Shown: positions 1 to 12,308, counted from the stretch's first letter. The stretch is DNA of 64,000 bases from an uncultured Draconibacterium sp. (GCF_913063105.1 NZ_CAJXYQ010000001.1:186001-250000), one strand, 5' to 3'. Translations and numbers: made by a program. The notes: generated by a model not told the origin, from the sequence alone.

Positions 1-2
1 TT

Positions 3-3026
<3,024 letters not shown>

Positions 3027-3047
3027 CAGTAAAACCGGTTAAAAAAA

Positions 3048-3081
3048 GCGCGGCAATAAAATAATTGCTGCGCTTTTTTTT
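3048..3081 (+). terminator. Rho-independent terminator after beta-galactosidase
   Basis: A 10-bp stem (GCGCGGCAAT with ATTGCTGCGC, one G-T wobble) around a 6-nt loop is followed by a run of eight T, 21 bases after the stop codon. Confidence 0.9.
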
Positions 3082-3194
3082 GAAAAAACACCATTGCAAT
3101 CAGCAAAAAAACTACCCGTTAAAAATTTCATCTTATTTGCATCTTTGTAGCTAAATAAATTAGAACTTAACCAAACCTATCAGGCAAATAACAA

Positions 3195-4220
3195 ATGAAA
3201 CAATTCATCTTACTCATACTCATGGCTCAAATTACTATTGCTGCACAGGCACAGGTTACCACCCGGCCAATAAACTACAAAGGCTGGGAAAATGCCATCG
3301 AACTCACCAACAAACAAATAAGAGTGGTAGTAGTTCCCCAAATTGGTAGAATTATGCATTTTAGCTACCTGGGCAAAGAAAATTTACTTTATGAGAACAC
3401 CGCAATGCAAGGCAGGGTTTTTAGTGCCGAACATCCATATAAAGTAGACGGAGAGCTGGCGCATGCCAATTTTGGAGGAGACCGAATATGGCCAACTGCT
3501 CAGGATGCCTTTGTTACGCTTAATGGCAACCGGAGCCTCTCCGACCCATGGATTGATGGCTCGCCATGGGAATACGAACTGCTTAAAAACGGTGTGCAAA
3601 TTACAAGCAGGGTTAGTGATTATATTGGCACTAAAGTTACCCGAACCATTACGCTGGAAGAAACTGAAGCCACCGCGAATATTAAACAAAGCATGATTAA
3701 AATGAAAGCGGGGAATCAAAAAAGCCTTGAGCCAATACCGGTTACAATCTGGAATTTAAGCAAAATAAAAAATCCTTTAGCCGGGCTTTTGCCCTTGAGC
3801 AAGAACAGCATTTTTAAAAACAGCATCGAATTTCAGCGTTGGCCCGACAATATAAACTCAGCTCCTGAAAACTACTCGCAACACGACAATGTTGGGCAAT
3901 TGATTCCGGCAAGCGGTTTATTTCAGAAAATGGGAACCGACTCGAAAGGCTGGGTAGCCGGTTTATATAATGATTTGGTTTTTGGCCAGTTCTTCAGTTT
4001 TAACCCCAGAGAAAGCTATCCCGATGGTGGCACCAGCGCAACCATTTTCACCTGCACCGATTTCACCGAACTGGAATGCCTGAGCCCTGAAAAAAAGCTG
4101 AAAGTTGGCGAATCAATCGAATTTGACTTGCAGTGGAAGTTGCACAAAATAAATGCTGAAACCTTTTCTGACAAACGAGCAGAAGCTGTGAAGTGGCTTG
4201 AACAGCATTGGAAACAATAA
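3195..4220 (+). CDS. Secreted DUF4380-like protein
   Basis: A 341-residue protein with an N-terminal signal peptide (basic MKQ start, hydrophobic stretch, AQAQ cleavage region near residue 20). The body resembles DUF4380-type proteins, which have a galactose-mutarotase-like beta-sandwich: an early VVVVPQIGRIMHFSYLG strand, a GGDRIWPTAQ segment near residue 95, and a central SRVSDYIGTKVTRTITLEE strand. It lies alone between a terminator and a new promoter, behind a beta-galactosidase, which fits a role in periplasmic sugar handling, but no catalytic residues can be assigned. Family assignment is from memory of its look; biochemical function unknown. Confidence 0.65.
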   Translation: MKQFILLILMAQITIAAQAQVTTRPINYKGWENAIELTNKQIRVVVVPQIGRIMHFSYLGKENLLYENTAMQGRVFSAEHPYKVDGELAHANFGGDRIWPTAQDAFVTLNGNRSLSDPWIDGSPWEYELLKNGVQITSRVSDYIGTKVTRTITLEETEATANIKQSMIKMKAGNQKSLEPIPVTIWNLSKIKNPLAGLLPLSKNSIFKNSIEFQRWPDNINSAPENYSQHDNVGQLIPASGLFQKMGTDSKGWVAGLYNDLVFGQFFSFNPRESYPDGGTSATIFTCTDFTELECLSPEKKLKVGESIEFDLQWKLHKINAETFSDKRAEAVKWLEQHWKQ

Positions 4221-4260
4221 AAATTAAGAAGGGCCACGCCAGCATATTCATCAAATAAAA

Positions 4261-4268
4261 TACCTTTG
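4261..4268 (+). promoter_or_regulatory. -7 element of lycopene cyclase promoter
   Basis: TACCTTTG is an exact match to the Bacteroidota -7 consensus TAnnTTTG. It sits 16 bases before the ATG at 4285, implying a very short leader. No convincing -33 element is seen. Confidence 0.55.
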
Positions 4269-4284
4269 TGCAAAATTTTTATTG

Positions 4285-4974
4285 ATGGAAATAAAAAACC
4301 TGTCGTACCTGTTGTTATTGCTCAGCTACCTTGTTATTCCCATAGGGCTTGGCTTTCAAAAAAAAGTACGGTTTGTACTCAGATTAAAATACCTTGTTCC
4401 TGCATCAATTTTTGCCGGTGCCATTTTCATCATGTGGGACATCAGGTTCGCTCAAATGGAAATCTGGAGCTTTAATCCCGACTACCTGACAGGTCTCGAA
4501 CTCCTTAAATTACCGCTTGAAGAATGGCTTTCATTTTTTATTATTCCCCTTTCATCGGTGTATATCTACGAATGGCTAAAGGTACGCTTTGAAGACTTTG
4601 AAAAACCCAATACCGGCGTGATTATTAGCCTTGCACTACTAATTGCAACAGGAATTTGTGCCTACGTATTTCGTACGCGTATGTTTACTTTTTTCACATT
4701 TTTTCTATCGGCTATTTACCTGGCTTACACCATATTTCGCAACCGTTTTAAAAAATACTATACCAAATTTTATCTTACCCTGGCCATTTCTTTAATTCCT
4801 TTTCTAATCGTTTCAGCCATTTTAAATTCGTTCCCCACTATTATTTACAATGCAGCACATGTAATTGGGATAGGTATTTTTGGGGTACCGGTTGAACGAA
4901 TTGGCTATTTATTTTTATTGTTATTAATAAACGTAACCATATACGAGTACCTGAATAATCGCAGGCATTACTGA
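4285..4974 (+). CDS. Lycopene cyclase domain protein (carotenoid biosynthesis)
   Basis: Integral membrane protein of about 229 residues of the heterodimeric-type lycopene cyclase family (CrtYc/CrtYd fused), which cyclises the ends of lycopene to form beta-carotene. Six to seven hydrophobic helices are visible. The family signature PLEEWLSFFIIPL (Pro-Leu-Glu-Glu plus aromatic/Pro helix) lies near residue 75, and a second copy of the domain is suggested by a weaker repeat in the C-terminal half (VPVERIGYLFLLLLINVTIYEYL). ATG at 4285 is preferred over an in-frame TTG at 4282. The next gene starts 7 bases downstream, so the two are probably cotranscribed. No other carotenoid genes are in the window. 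Confidence 0.88.
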   Translation: MEIKNLSYLLLLLSYLVIPIGLGFQKKVRFVLRLKYLVPASIFAGAIFIMWDIRFAQMEIWSFNPDYLTGLELLKLPLEEWLSFFIIPLSSVYIYEWLKVRFEDFEKPNTGVIISLALLIATGICAYVFRTRMFTFFTFFLSAIYLAYTIFRNRFKKYYTKFYLTLAISLIPFLIVSAILNSFPTIIYNAAHVIGIGIFGVPVERIGYLFLLLLINVTIYEYLNNRRHY

Positions 4975-4981
4975 TAATTAC

Positions 4982-6223
4982 ATGATGAGTATTCTTTACA
5001 ATCTGGGCATATTTTTCTACGGGGCAGCTATACGCGTTGCAGCACTGTTTAACCAAAAGGCCGGGCTTTTTGTGAAAGGCCGAAAAAACTGGAAGAAAAA
5101 ACTGAAAAAAGCAATTGACAGAGAAGCTTCATACGTTTGGTTTCATTGTGCATCGTTGGGCGAATTTGAACAAGGACGACCGGTTCTTGAAGCAATAAAA
5201 AATCAATACCCGAAATACAAAATCATTCTTACTTTCTTCTCTCCATCAGGATATGAAATCAGAAAAAACTATGAAGCAGCAGATATAATTTTATACCTGC
5301 CCATGGATTCCCCAAAAAATGCAAAAGAATTTATCAGGCTTACACAACCCGAAAAGGCATTCTTTGTAAAATATGAATTTTGGTACAATTATATCTCGCA
5401 ACTAAAAGCACAACAAGTTCCACTCTACATTATCTCAGCTATTTTCAGAGAAAATCAGCATTTTTTTAAACCCACGCCCTGGGGCAAGTGGTACAAAAAA
5501 ATGCTAAACAACTTTCAACATATTTTTATCCAGAATGAATCATCGGCCCAACTTTTACAAAATGCCGGAATAAATCATTTTACCATTTCCGGCGATACCC
5601 GTTTTGATCGTGTTGCACAAATTGCAAAGGGTGCAAAAAAGTTCGAAATTGTGGAAAAATTTAAGGGCGAAACTGTAACCCTGATTGCCGGAAGTACCTG
5701 GAAGCCCGATGAGGAGCTGCTTGCAGCGTTTATTAACAACAGCAACAACATTAAGTTTATAATAGCGCCACACGAGGTAACTTCGGCTAATATTAACAGA
5801 ATTCAACAATTGTTAAAAAAACCGGCCATTTGTTTTAGCCAGGCCATAATTTCCGACATAAACGCATACGATGTGTTAATAATTGATTCTATCGGGAAAT
5901 TATCATCGCTCTACCAGTATGGAAACGTAGCATACATAGGGGGTGGCTTTGGTGTAGGTATTCACAATATACTAGAAGCAGCCACTTTTAAACTACCTGT
6001 TTTATTCGGCCCAAACTACCTAAAATTTAAAGAAGCTGTTGATCTGGTAGATAAAAAAGGTGCTTTCCCCGTAAACAATTATAGCGAACTGAAAGCTGCA
6101 CTCACCAAGCTTTTAAACGAAAATGAGAACCTGCAAAAAGCTTCTGAAATTTGCAAAAATTACGTAGAAAAAAATGTGGGTTCTACAAAACTTATCATAA
6201 ATAAAGTTTTTAACAAAAACTGA
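4982..6223 (+). CDS. waaA: 3-deoxy-D-manno-octulosonic acid transferase
   Basis: Inner-membrane-anchored GT-B glycosyltransferase (413 residues) that transfers Kdo from CMP-Kdo to lipid A precursor in lipopolysaccharide assembly. Features: an N-terminal hydrophobic anchor, the HCASLGEFEQGRP segment near residue 55 with the catalytic Glu, a central FVKYEFWYNY motif, FKPTPWGKWY, and the C-terminal donor-site segment GGGFGVGIHNILEAA with a following FGPNY. Length is typical of the family. It begins 7 bases after the lycopene cyclase gene. Two ATG codons are adjacent (4982, 4985) and either could be used. Confidence 0.95.
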   Translation: MMSILYNLGIFFYGAAIRVAALFNQKAGLFVKGRKNWKKKLKKAIDREASYVWFHCASLGEFEQGRPVLEAIKNQYPKYKIILTFFSPSGYEIRKNYEAADIILYLPMDSPKNAKEFIRLTQPEKAFFVKYEFWYNYISQLKAQQVPLYIISAIFRENQHFFKPTPWGKWYKKMLNNFQHIFIQNESSAQLLQNAGINHFTISGDTRFDRVAQIAKGAKKFEIVEKFKGETVTLIAGSTWKPDEELLAAFINNSNNIKFIIAPHEVTSANINRIQQLLKKPAICFSQAIISDINAYDVLIIDSIGKLSSLYQYGNVAYIGGGFGVGIHNILEAATFKLPVLFGPNYLKFKEAVDLVDKKGAFPVNNYSELKAALTKLLNENENLQKASEICKNYVEKNVGSTKLIINKVFNKN

Positions 6224-6540
6224 TAATTAGCACGCTTTTTGTTAGCAAAAAAATCATCAAAAAATTGAATTTTTCCAACTAATATTCAGTTAACAAAAAA
6301 CTTAATCACATAACAAATATTTGCAGTTTTGGTAAACTTTTTTTAACTATCAAATATCTATTGCACTCATTATCAATAATGTAACAAAGCAAAGTTGATA
6401 ACTTTTATTTAATTTGTTCATCAAAATTTTCCAAATATTTGAATTCTGTTTTATCTTGCGTTACACAATTTGGTTGTGCTGGTAACCTAGAAAAATCAAG
6501 TTTACATTCTTATAACTTTTAATACACTTACAGGAAAAAA
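6224..6540. other. AT-rich intergenic region upstream of ribonucleotide reductase
   Basis: 317 bases without a gene. The only structure noticed is an imperfect hairpin at 6460-6486: CACAA and TTGTG arms around 5 bases, with outer GTTA and TAAC pairing across a 4-base bulge. It looks loosely like an NrdR box, but the half-site spacing is one base too long. No cobalamin riboswitch core was recognised. Confidence 0.4.
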
Positions 6541-9093
6541 ATGGCAGTAAACGAAGTATCTGTAAAAGCCCCTGCGGGCAAAAAAATTTACGCTCAGGAT
6601 GAAGCAGTAAATGCCTCGCTCGATTACTTCAAAGGAGACGATTTGGCAGCAAGAGTATGGGTAAACAAATATGCCCTAAAAGATTCGTTCGGAAATATTT
6701 TTGAGTTAACGCCCGACGATATGCATAAACGACTTGCTAAAGAAATCGCACGTATTGAAGAACGCTACGCAAATCCGTTAACCGAGGAAGAAATCTACAG
6801 CGTTTTAAAAGATTTCAAATACATTGTTCCGCAAGGCGGACCAATGACCGGTATTGGAAACGACTACCAAATCGCTTCGCTATCGAATTGTTTTGTTGTT
6901 GGTAACGACGGCGATTCAGATTCGTACGGAGGAATTATGAAAATTGACCAGGAACAGGTTCAATTGATGAAACGACGCGGAGGCGTGGGGCACGACCTTT
7001 CACACATTCGCCCAAAAGGCTCGCCGGTAAAAAACTCGGCGCTTACATCAACTGGCATCGTACCTTTTATGGAACGCTATTCCAATTCAACACGCGAAGT
7101 TGCTCAAGACGGGCGTCGCGGAGCGTTGATGCTTTCTGTATCAATAAAACACCCCGACTCGGAAAGTTTTATCGATGCAAAAATGGAGCAGGGTAAAGTT
7201 ACAGGCGCAAATGTTTCGGTAAAAATTCAAGACGACTTTATGAAAGCGGTTGAAACCGAAACAAGCTATGTACAGCAATACCCCATAAAAGGAAAAGCAC
7301 AGTACACTAAAGAAACCGATGCTACCAAACTTTGGAAAAAGATTGTAAAAAATGCTTGGAAATCAGCCGAGCCAGGAATTCTGTTCTGGGACACCATAAT
7401 TAACGAATCTGTTCCGGATTGCTATGCCGATCTTGGTTACCGCACTGTTTCAACCAATCCTTGCGGCGAAATTCCTTTATGCCCATACGACAGCTGCCGT
7501 TTATTAGCCATCAACCTGTACTCATACGTAGAAAATCCATTTACAAAAGAAGCCAAATTTAATTTCGAATTGTTTAAAGAACACATTCATTATGCACAGC
7601 GCATTATGGACGACATTATCGATCTTGAACTGGAAAAAATTGATGCCATTCTGGAAAAAGTTGAGGAAGACCCCGAAGGAGAAGAAATTAAATTTACCGA
7701 GCTTAACCTTTGGAGAAACATCCGCCGCAAAGCAAAAGAAGGCCGCCGTACAGGTATTGGTATTACTGCCGAAGGAGATATGCTGGCTGCATTGGGCTTA
7801 CGCTACGGAAGCGATAATGCCACTGATTTTTCGGAAGAGATACACAAAACTATTGCCATTGAAGCCTACCGCTCGTCGGTACACCTGGCCAAAGACCGTG
7901 GCGCCTTTACTATTTACGATGCCGAACGCGAAAAAAACAACCCGCTGGTAAATCGTATTAAACAAGCCGATTCGGCTTTGTACGAAAAAATGGTGAAATA
8001 CGGCCGCCGCAATATTGCTCTTTTAACCATTGCTCCAACAGGCACCACCAGCCTGATGACACAAACAACATCCGGTATTGAGCCAGTATTCCTGCCGGTT
8101 TATAAACGTCGTCGGAAAGTGAATCCTAACGATAAAGACGTTCGTGTTGATTTTATTGATGAGATTGGCGACCATTGGGAAGAATACACTGTATTCCACC
8201 ATCATTTTAAAACCTGGATGAAGGCCAACGGCTACGACACAAGTCGTGATTACTCGCAGGAAGAGCTGGACAAAATGGTGGAAAAATCGCCATACTACAA
8301 AGCTACATCAAACGATGTTGACTGGTTGAATAAAGTACGCATGCAGGGAAGAATTCAGAAATGGGTAGACCACTCCATCTCTGTGACCATAAACCTTCCG
8401 GCCGATGTAAAAGAAGAACTGGTGGGCAAACTGTATTTCGAAGCCTGGAAAAGCGGATGTAAAGGTGTTACCGTTTATCGCGACGGATCGCGCTCCGGTG
8501 TGTTAATCTCGAACGATGACAATAAGAAAAAAGAAGATAAGGGAGCTTTCCCTACAAAACGTCCGGAAATGCTGGAAGCCGATGTTGTTCGTTTTCAGAA
8601 TAACAAGGAAAAATGGATTGCCTTTATTGGTTTGATGGACGGGAAACCTTATGAAATTTTTACAGGGTTACACGATGATGAAGATGGTATTTTGCTGCCA
8701 CGCTCGGTAACAAAAGGATACATTATTAAAAGCTGGGAAGGTGACGACTCGCGCTACGATTTCCAATACATTAACAAACGTGGGTATAAAACAACCATCG
8801 AAGGGCTTTCGCACAAGTTTAACCCGGTGTTCTGGAACTATGCAAAACTAATTTCAGGAACATTGCGCCACGGTATGCCAATTCATAAAATTGTTGAACT
8901 GGTTACCAGCCTGCAATTGGATAACGAAACCATTAACTCGTGGAAAGCGGGTGTGGCACGTGCATTAAAGAAATTTATTCCTGACGGAACAATTGCTGAA
9001 GATGCCAAATGCGGCGAATGCGGCTCAGACGAAGTAGTTTACCAGGAAGGATGTTTAACTTGTCTTTCTTGTGGCTGCTCGAAATGTGGGTAA
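6541..9093 (+). CDS. nrdJ: Adenosylcobalamin-dependent ribonucleotide reductase (class II)
   Basis: Makes deoxyribonucleotides from ribonucleotides using adenosylcobalamin as radical source, so it works with or without oxygen. The 850-residue protein shows the first redox Cys in SLSNCFV (about residue 118), the catalytic NPCGE motif (about residue 305), and APTGTTSLMTQTTSG with the substrate-phosphate loop (about residue 500). The C-terminus is a Cys-rich tail (CGECG, CLTC, CGCSKCG) that would bind zinc or act as redox shuttle. No separate radical-generating subunit gene is nearby, as expected for class II. It ends at a long palindrome facing a convergent gene. Confidence 0.95.
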   Translation: MAVNEVSVKAPAGKKIYAQDEAVNASLDYFKGDDLAARVWVNKYALKDSFGNIFELTPDDMHKRLAKEIARIEERYANPLTEEEIYSVLKDFKYIVPQGGPMTGIGNDYQIASLSNCFVVGNDGDSDSYGGIMKIDQEQVQLMKRRGGVGHDLSHIRPKGSPVKNSALTSTGIVPFMERYSNSTREVAQDGRRGALMLSVSIKHPDSESFIDAKMEQGKVTGANVSVKIQDDFMKAVETETSYVQQYPIKGKAQYTKETDATKLWKKIVKNAWKSAEPGILFWDTIINESVPDCYADLGYRTVSTNPCGEIPLCPYDSCRLLAINLYSYVENPFTKEAKFNFELFKEHIHYAQRIMDDIIDLELEKIDAILEKVEEDPEGEEIKFTELNLWRNIRRKAKEGRRTGIGITAEGDMLAALGLRYGSDNATDFSEEIHKTIAIEAYRSSVHLAKDRGAFTIYDAEREKNNPLVNRIKQADSALYEKMVKYGRRNIALLTIAPTGTTSLMTQTTSGIEPVFLPVYKRRRKVNPNDKDVRVDFIDEIGDHWEEYTVFHHHFKTWMKANGYDTSRDYSQEELDKMVEKSPYYKATSNDVDWLNKVRMQGRIQKWVDHSISVTINLPADVKEELVGKLYFEAWKSGCKGVTVYRDGSRSGVLISNDDNKKKEDKGAFPTKRPEMLEADVVRFQNNKEKWIAFIGLMDGKPYEIFTGLHDDEDGILLPRSVTKGYIIKSWEGDDSRYDFQYINKRGYKTTIEGLSHKFNPVFWNYAKLISGTLRHGMPIHKIVELVTSLQLDNETINSWKAGVARALKKFIPDGTIAEDAKCGECGSDEVVYQEGCLTCLSCGCSKCG

Positions 9094-9102
9094 CCAACCA
9101 TA

Positions 9103-9150
9103 CAGATACAAAAAAACCGGAAAATTAATTTTCCGGTTTTTTTGTATCTG
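9103..9150. terminator. Bidirectional terminator, 48-bp perfect palindrome
   Basis: Two 24-base arms (CAGATAC, seven A, CCGGAAAATT and its exact reverse complement) meet with no central spacer. Transcripts from either side would form a GC-centred stem followed by seven T. It lies 9 bases after the nrdJ stop and 1 base before the stop of the convergent LytTR gene. Confidence 0.93.
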
Positions 9151-9151
9151 T

Positions 9152-9685
9152 TTAAAAGTGAATTAAATCCCGGATTTTATCATTGTAACTTTTACTGCAC
9201 GACACGATTCTTTCCTTTTCACACTTCATTACCAAATCAAACCTGCCGTTTCCCAGTTTCTTAACCTCATGAATTAATAGTTTATTTACCACTGTTGATT
9301 TATGGATACGAATAAATTCTTTCGGAAATTTTTGCTCCAATTCAGACAAAGTACTGTCAAGCACATATTCTCTTCCACTAAGATCAGTAAGAAAAACATA
9401 ATTATTTCCTGCCGACAAATCCACAATTTCATCAAAACGAATAAGCGTAATTCTATTCCCTTCTTTCACCGGATAATACTCCTTTATGTTTTCTGTAAGA
9501 ATTATAGACTCCTGCTGATTATTTGCTGTTGGGTGTACCGCGTTTTGAGTTGCCTTACGTTTTCGTATCAGGTACCTGATCAGAACAATTACCAGCACAC
9601 CAAACAGTGCACCCGGAATTAAAATAATAAAAAGGAAAACGATTATTTCTTGCGGTCCGATAAATCCAAGTAACAAAGTATTCAT
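9152..9685 (-). CDS. Membrane-anchored LytTR DNA-binding protein
   Basis: 177 residues: a hydrophobic N-terminal stretch (residues 12-40, one or two membrane passes), a basic RKRK stop-transfer patch, a Gln/Asn-rich linker, then a LytTR DNA-binding domain (about residues 78-177) with the typical ITLIRFDEIVDLSAGNNYVFL start, a VLDSTLSELEQKFP segment, and IRIHKSTVVN. It has no receiver domain, so any signal would come through the membrane part or a partner. No sensor kinase lies nearby. Targets unknown. Confidence 0.85.
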   Translation of the reverse strand: MNTLLLGFIGPQEIIVFLFIILIPGALFGVLVIVLIRYLIRKRKATQNAVHPTANNQQESIILTENIKEYYPVKEGNRITLIRFDEIVDLSAGNNYVFLTDLSGREYVLDSTLSELEQKFPKEFIRIHKSTVVNKLLIHEVKKLGNGRFDLVMKCEKERIVSCSKSYNDKIRDLIHF

Positions 9686-9856
9686 AGGTAATAATTTTAG
9701 TTTTCTTCAAACTAAACAAATACTTTATTAAATTAAAAATTTAAATGCGCTACTTGCCTTAACTATAAGGCAACAACACCTGAAAGCAAGGTAGGGCGCC
9801 TTAAGGTTTTTGTAAGACGCCCCTGCAATTTCATAAAAAGCCGAAATTTCAGCTAC

Positions 9857-9887
9857 AAAAAAAGGCATCCGAAATTCCGAATGCCTT
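9857..9887 (-). terminator. Terminator downstream of gcvH
   Basis: On the minus strand a stem of AAGGCAT with ATGCCTT around a partly paired centre is followed by seven T, starting 23 bases after the gcvH stop. Confidence 0.8.
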
Positions 9888-9909
9888 CCATATACTTTTC
9901 AATACTACT

Positions 9910-10290
9910 TTACGCTTCAATCATTGCCTTATAAGCATCTGCATCCATCAAATCATTCAGCTCTGCTGTATCGCTCATTTTAACTTTCACCATCCATCCT
10001 TCGCCATAAGGATCTTTGTTAACCAATTCAGGATCATCGGCTAAAGCTTCATTAAACTCAGCCACTTCTCCTCCAACAGGCATAAACAAGTCAGAAACCG
10101 TTTTTACAGCCTCAACCGTTCCGAAGGTTTCACCTTTGTCTAAAGTTTCTCCTTCAGTTTCAATTTCAACAAACACAACATCGCCCAACTCTCCTTGTGC
10201 AAAATCAGTAACACCTACAATAGCCATGTCGCCTTCTACGCGCACCCATTCATGGTCTTGCGTATATTTCAAATCAGCAGGAATATTCAT
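9910..10290 (-). CDS. gcvH: Glycine cleavage system H protein
   Basis: Lipoyl carrier protein of the glycine cleavage system; its lipoylated lysine shuttles the aminomethyl group from glycine between the P, T and L proteins in the cytoplasm. The 126-residue length is normal. The lipoylation motif is [18 protein letters not shown] with the modified Lys near residue 63; [10 protein letters not shown] and [12 protein letters not shown] follow as in other GcvH proteins. It stands alone here; gcvT and gcvP are not in the window. Confidence 0.96.
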   Translation of the reverse strand: MNIPADLKYTQDHEWVRVEGDMAIVGVTDFAQGELGDVVFVEIETEGETLDKGETFGTVEAVKTVSDLFMPVGGEVAEFNEALADDPELVNKDPYGEGWMVKVKMSDTAELNDLMDADAYKAMIEA

Positions 10291-10404
10291 ATTATTTGTT
10301 TTAAATTATTTAACTGATGTTTAATGCAAACAGCCTTGCGTTGTTATTTCAAAGTATACCAGAGCAAAGCTTGTTTCAAATTCGAATTAAATTACGATTT
10401 TTGC

Positions 10405-10433
10405 CAAAATTAAAACATTTTGCTGAGAAACAA
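10405..10433 (-). promoter_or_regulatory. Candidate gcvH promoter
   Basis: On the minus strand TTG (10433-10431), an 18-base spacer, then TAATTTTG (10412-10405), an exact match to the Bacteroidota -7 consensus TAnnTTTG. This gives a leader of about 110 bases before gcvH; no riboswitch was recognised in it. Confidence 0.45.
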
Positions 10434-10535
10434 TCCTGTTAAGGGCATGCATTTCCCTGATTTTTATCGCATTTTACACTCAACACCTCAAAATATGTAG
10501 CGCTTTTTGTATAATTGCAAAAATTGTAGCTTTAT

Positions 10536-10958
10536 ATGTATTCAAAAATAATTAATTCGCTTGCCGATCTCCATGTTGCTGCCGAAGAGCTGATTGCAAC
10601 ATTTAAAAACGACAGGATTTTTGCATTTTATGGTAAAATGGGTGCAGGCAAAACCACCTTTATTCAATCTATTTGCCGTGCACTGGGCTCCACCGATAAT
10701 GTTACCAGCCCCACCTTTGCCTTAATTAATGAGTACAACACTGCTGAATTCGAATCTATTTTTCATTTTGATTTTTATCGGATTAAAGATATCGAAGAAG
10801 CTTTCGACCTGGGCTACGAAGACTATATTTACAGCGGAAGTTACTGCCTTATTGAGTGGCCCGAAATGATTGAATCGCTTCTTCCGGAAAAAATGGTTGA
10901 GGTAAAAATCGAGGTTCACGACGACGAAACACGTACAATTACAGCCCGCGAAATATAA
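10536..10958 (+). CDS. tsaE: tRNA threonylcarbamoyladenosine biosynthesis ATPase TsaE
   Basis: Small P-loop ATPase (140 residues) that supports the TsaB-TsaD complex in making the t6A modification at position 37 of ANN-decoding tRNAs. The Walker A motif GKMGAGKTTFIQSICRALG is near residue 33, followed by the conserved SPTFALINEY segment, HFDFYRI, and the LIEWPE motif near residue 105. The downstream alanine dehydrogenase gene is in the same direction, an arrangement I recall from other Bacteroidota. A TAGCTTTA element at 10527 almost touches the start codon; it is too close for an ordinary leader. Confidence 0.95.
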   Translation: MYSKIINSLADLHVAAEELIATFKNDRIFAFYGKMGAGKTTFIQSICRALGSTDNVTSPTFALINEYNTAEFESIFHFDFYRIKDIEEAFDLGYEDYIYSGSYCLIEWPEMIESLLPEKMVEVKIEVHDDETRTITAREI

Positions 10959-11075
10959 TTTTACAAACGCACACGCTGCAATTGCCTACTTACAAATTAA
11001 TTTTCTTTGAAAACTCCCCTTTTGCTTGTAAATTGCTACTGTTGAATTCATCAGAATAATTCATTATTTTCAACT

Positions 11076-12287
11076 ATGGAAAAAGCAAAAGAAAAGTTAT
11101 CGGTACCAAAAACCATGCTTCTGCCAAAAGAAGAAATGCTGGAGGTGAAGAAGAAAGGGCAAAAAATAAAAATTGGTATCCCATCAGACTACTCCAAAGT
11201 TGAATACCGTGTACCCTTAACACCACAAGCTGTTGATTTACTGGTTTCGTATGGGCACGAGATTCTGATTGAGCGCGATGCCGGAAAATCAGCCAGTTAC
11301 TCTAACGAAGACTACCAAAAGGCAGGTGCCACTATTGTTGAAACCAAGGAAGAGACTTTTCAGTGCGACATTATTTTGCGCGTTGCCCCTTTTAGTTGCG
11401 ACGAAATTGATGCCTTGCGCGGTAATCAGGTTATCATATCAAACATGCAGATTCAGGCACATTGCAATGAATCGATTCAGAAAATGATGCAAAAAAAGGT
11501 AACCACAATTGCATTTGAATACCTTGAAAACGAAGATGGATTTTTGCCGTTTGTGCACCAGATGAGCCAAATTGCAGGGGTTACCTCAATTACAATCGCC
11601 AGCGAATACCTGAGCAATTCTCGTAATGGTAAAGGCGTACTTTTTGGAGAGGTTACCGGCGTTACTCCGGCCGAGCTGGTTATTATCGGCACCAGTACCG
11701 CTGCAGAATATGCTGCCCGGGCCGCCCTCGGCTTAGGTATTTTTGTGAAAGTTTTTGATACATCAGTTTACGAGCTTAGCAAGCTGGAAGAGAAACTTGG
11801 CCGACGCATTTTTACTTCGGTATTTTACCCCAAAGTACTGCGCAAAGCGCTTATATCTGCCGATGCGGTAATTGGAGCCACCTCGTTTAACACGCCTCCA
11901 AAGTTTAAAGTTTCAGAAGATTTGGTGAAACAAATGAAAGAAGGTTCGGTAATTATTGATTTAAATATTAGCCAGGGCGGTTGTTTCGAAACATCGAAAT
12001 GCACCGATTTTAACAATCCATCATATACCAAACACGGAGTGGTACATTACTGTGTTCCCAACACTCCGGCAATGGTAGCACGCACTGCCTCCATTTCTTT
12101 AAGCAATATTCTTATTCCCATACTTTTGGCCATTGGCGATAATGGAGGTGTTGACAACTACATTAAAAGATCAAAAGGATTCAGAAAAGGGGTTTACCTT
12201 TACCATGGTATACTTACCAACCCCGATGTGGGGCGCATGTTTAATATTCCGGCTAAAGACATTGATTTGTTGCTCGCTGTTTTTTAA
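11076..12287 (+). CDS. ald: Alanine dehydrogenase family protein
   Basis: NAD-linked enzyme family that interconverts alanine with pyruvate and ammonia; 403 residues. The N-terminal domain has the family VEYRVPLTP segment near residue 47, a later NMQIQAHCNE segment, and the C-terminal half holds the Rossmann fold. The dinucleotide loop is unusual: where the family normally has GxGxxG, this protein reads GTSTAAEYAARAALGLG, keeping only the first glycine, while the Asp at the end of the next strand (KVFD) is present. The long N-terminal extension of about 30 residues is Lys-rich. Family membership is clear; normal activity is less certain because of the loop. Confidence 0.85.
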   Translation: MEKAKEKLSVPKTMLLPKEEMLEVKKKGQKIKIGIPSDYSKVEYRVPLTPQAVDLLVSYGHEILIERDAGKSASYSNEDYQKAGATIVETKEETFQCDIILRVAPFSCDEIDALRGNQVIISNMQIQAHCNESIQKMMQKKVTTIAFEYLENEDGFLPFVHQMSQIAGVTSITIASEYLSNSRNGKGVLFGEVTGVTPAELVIIGTSTAAEYAARAALGLGIFVKVFDTSVYELSKLEEKLGRRIFTSVFYPKVLRKALISADAVIGATSFNTPPKFKVSEDLVKQMKEGSVIIDLNISQGGCFETSKCTDFNNPSYTKHGVVHYCVPNTPAMVARTASISLSNILIPILLAIGDNGGVDNYIKRSKGFRKGVYLYHGILTNPDVGRMFNIPAKDIDLLLAVF

Positions 12288-12308
12288 ACCATTAAGCAAA
12301 CAACAGTT

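Noticed and set aside
6460..6486. NrdR box or cobalamin riboswitch upstream of nrdJ
   Set aside because: Half-site spacing does not fit NrdR and no cobalamin riboswitch core or B12 box was seen.
9910..10404. Glycine riboswitch in the gcvH leader
   Set aside because: No conserved glycine aptamer core or tandem structure could be recognised in the leader.
10527..10534. TAGCTTTA as promoter of tsaE
   Set aside because: It ends one base before the start codon, so transcription would begin within the gene; likely chance.
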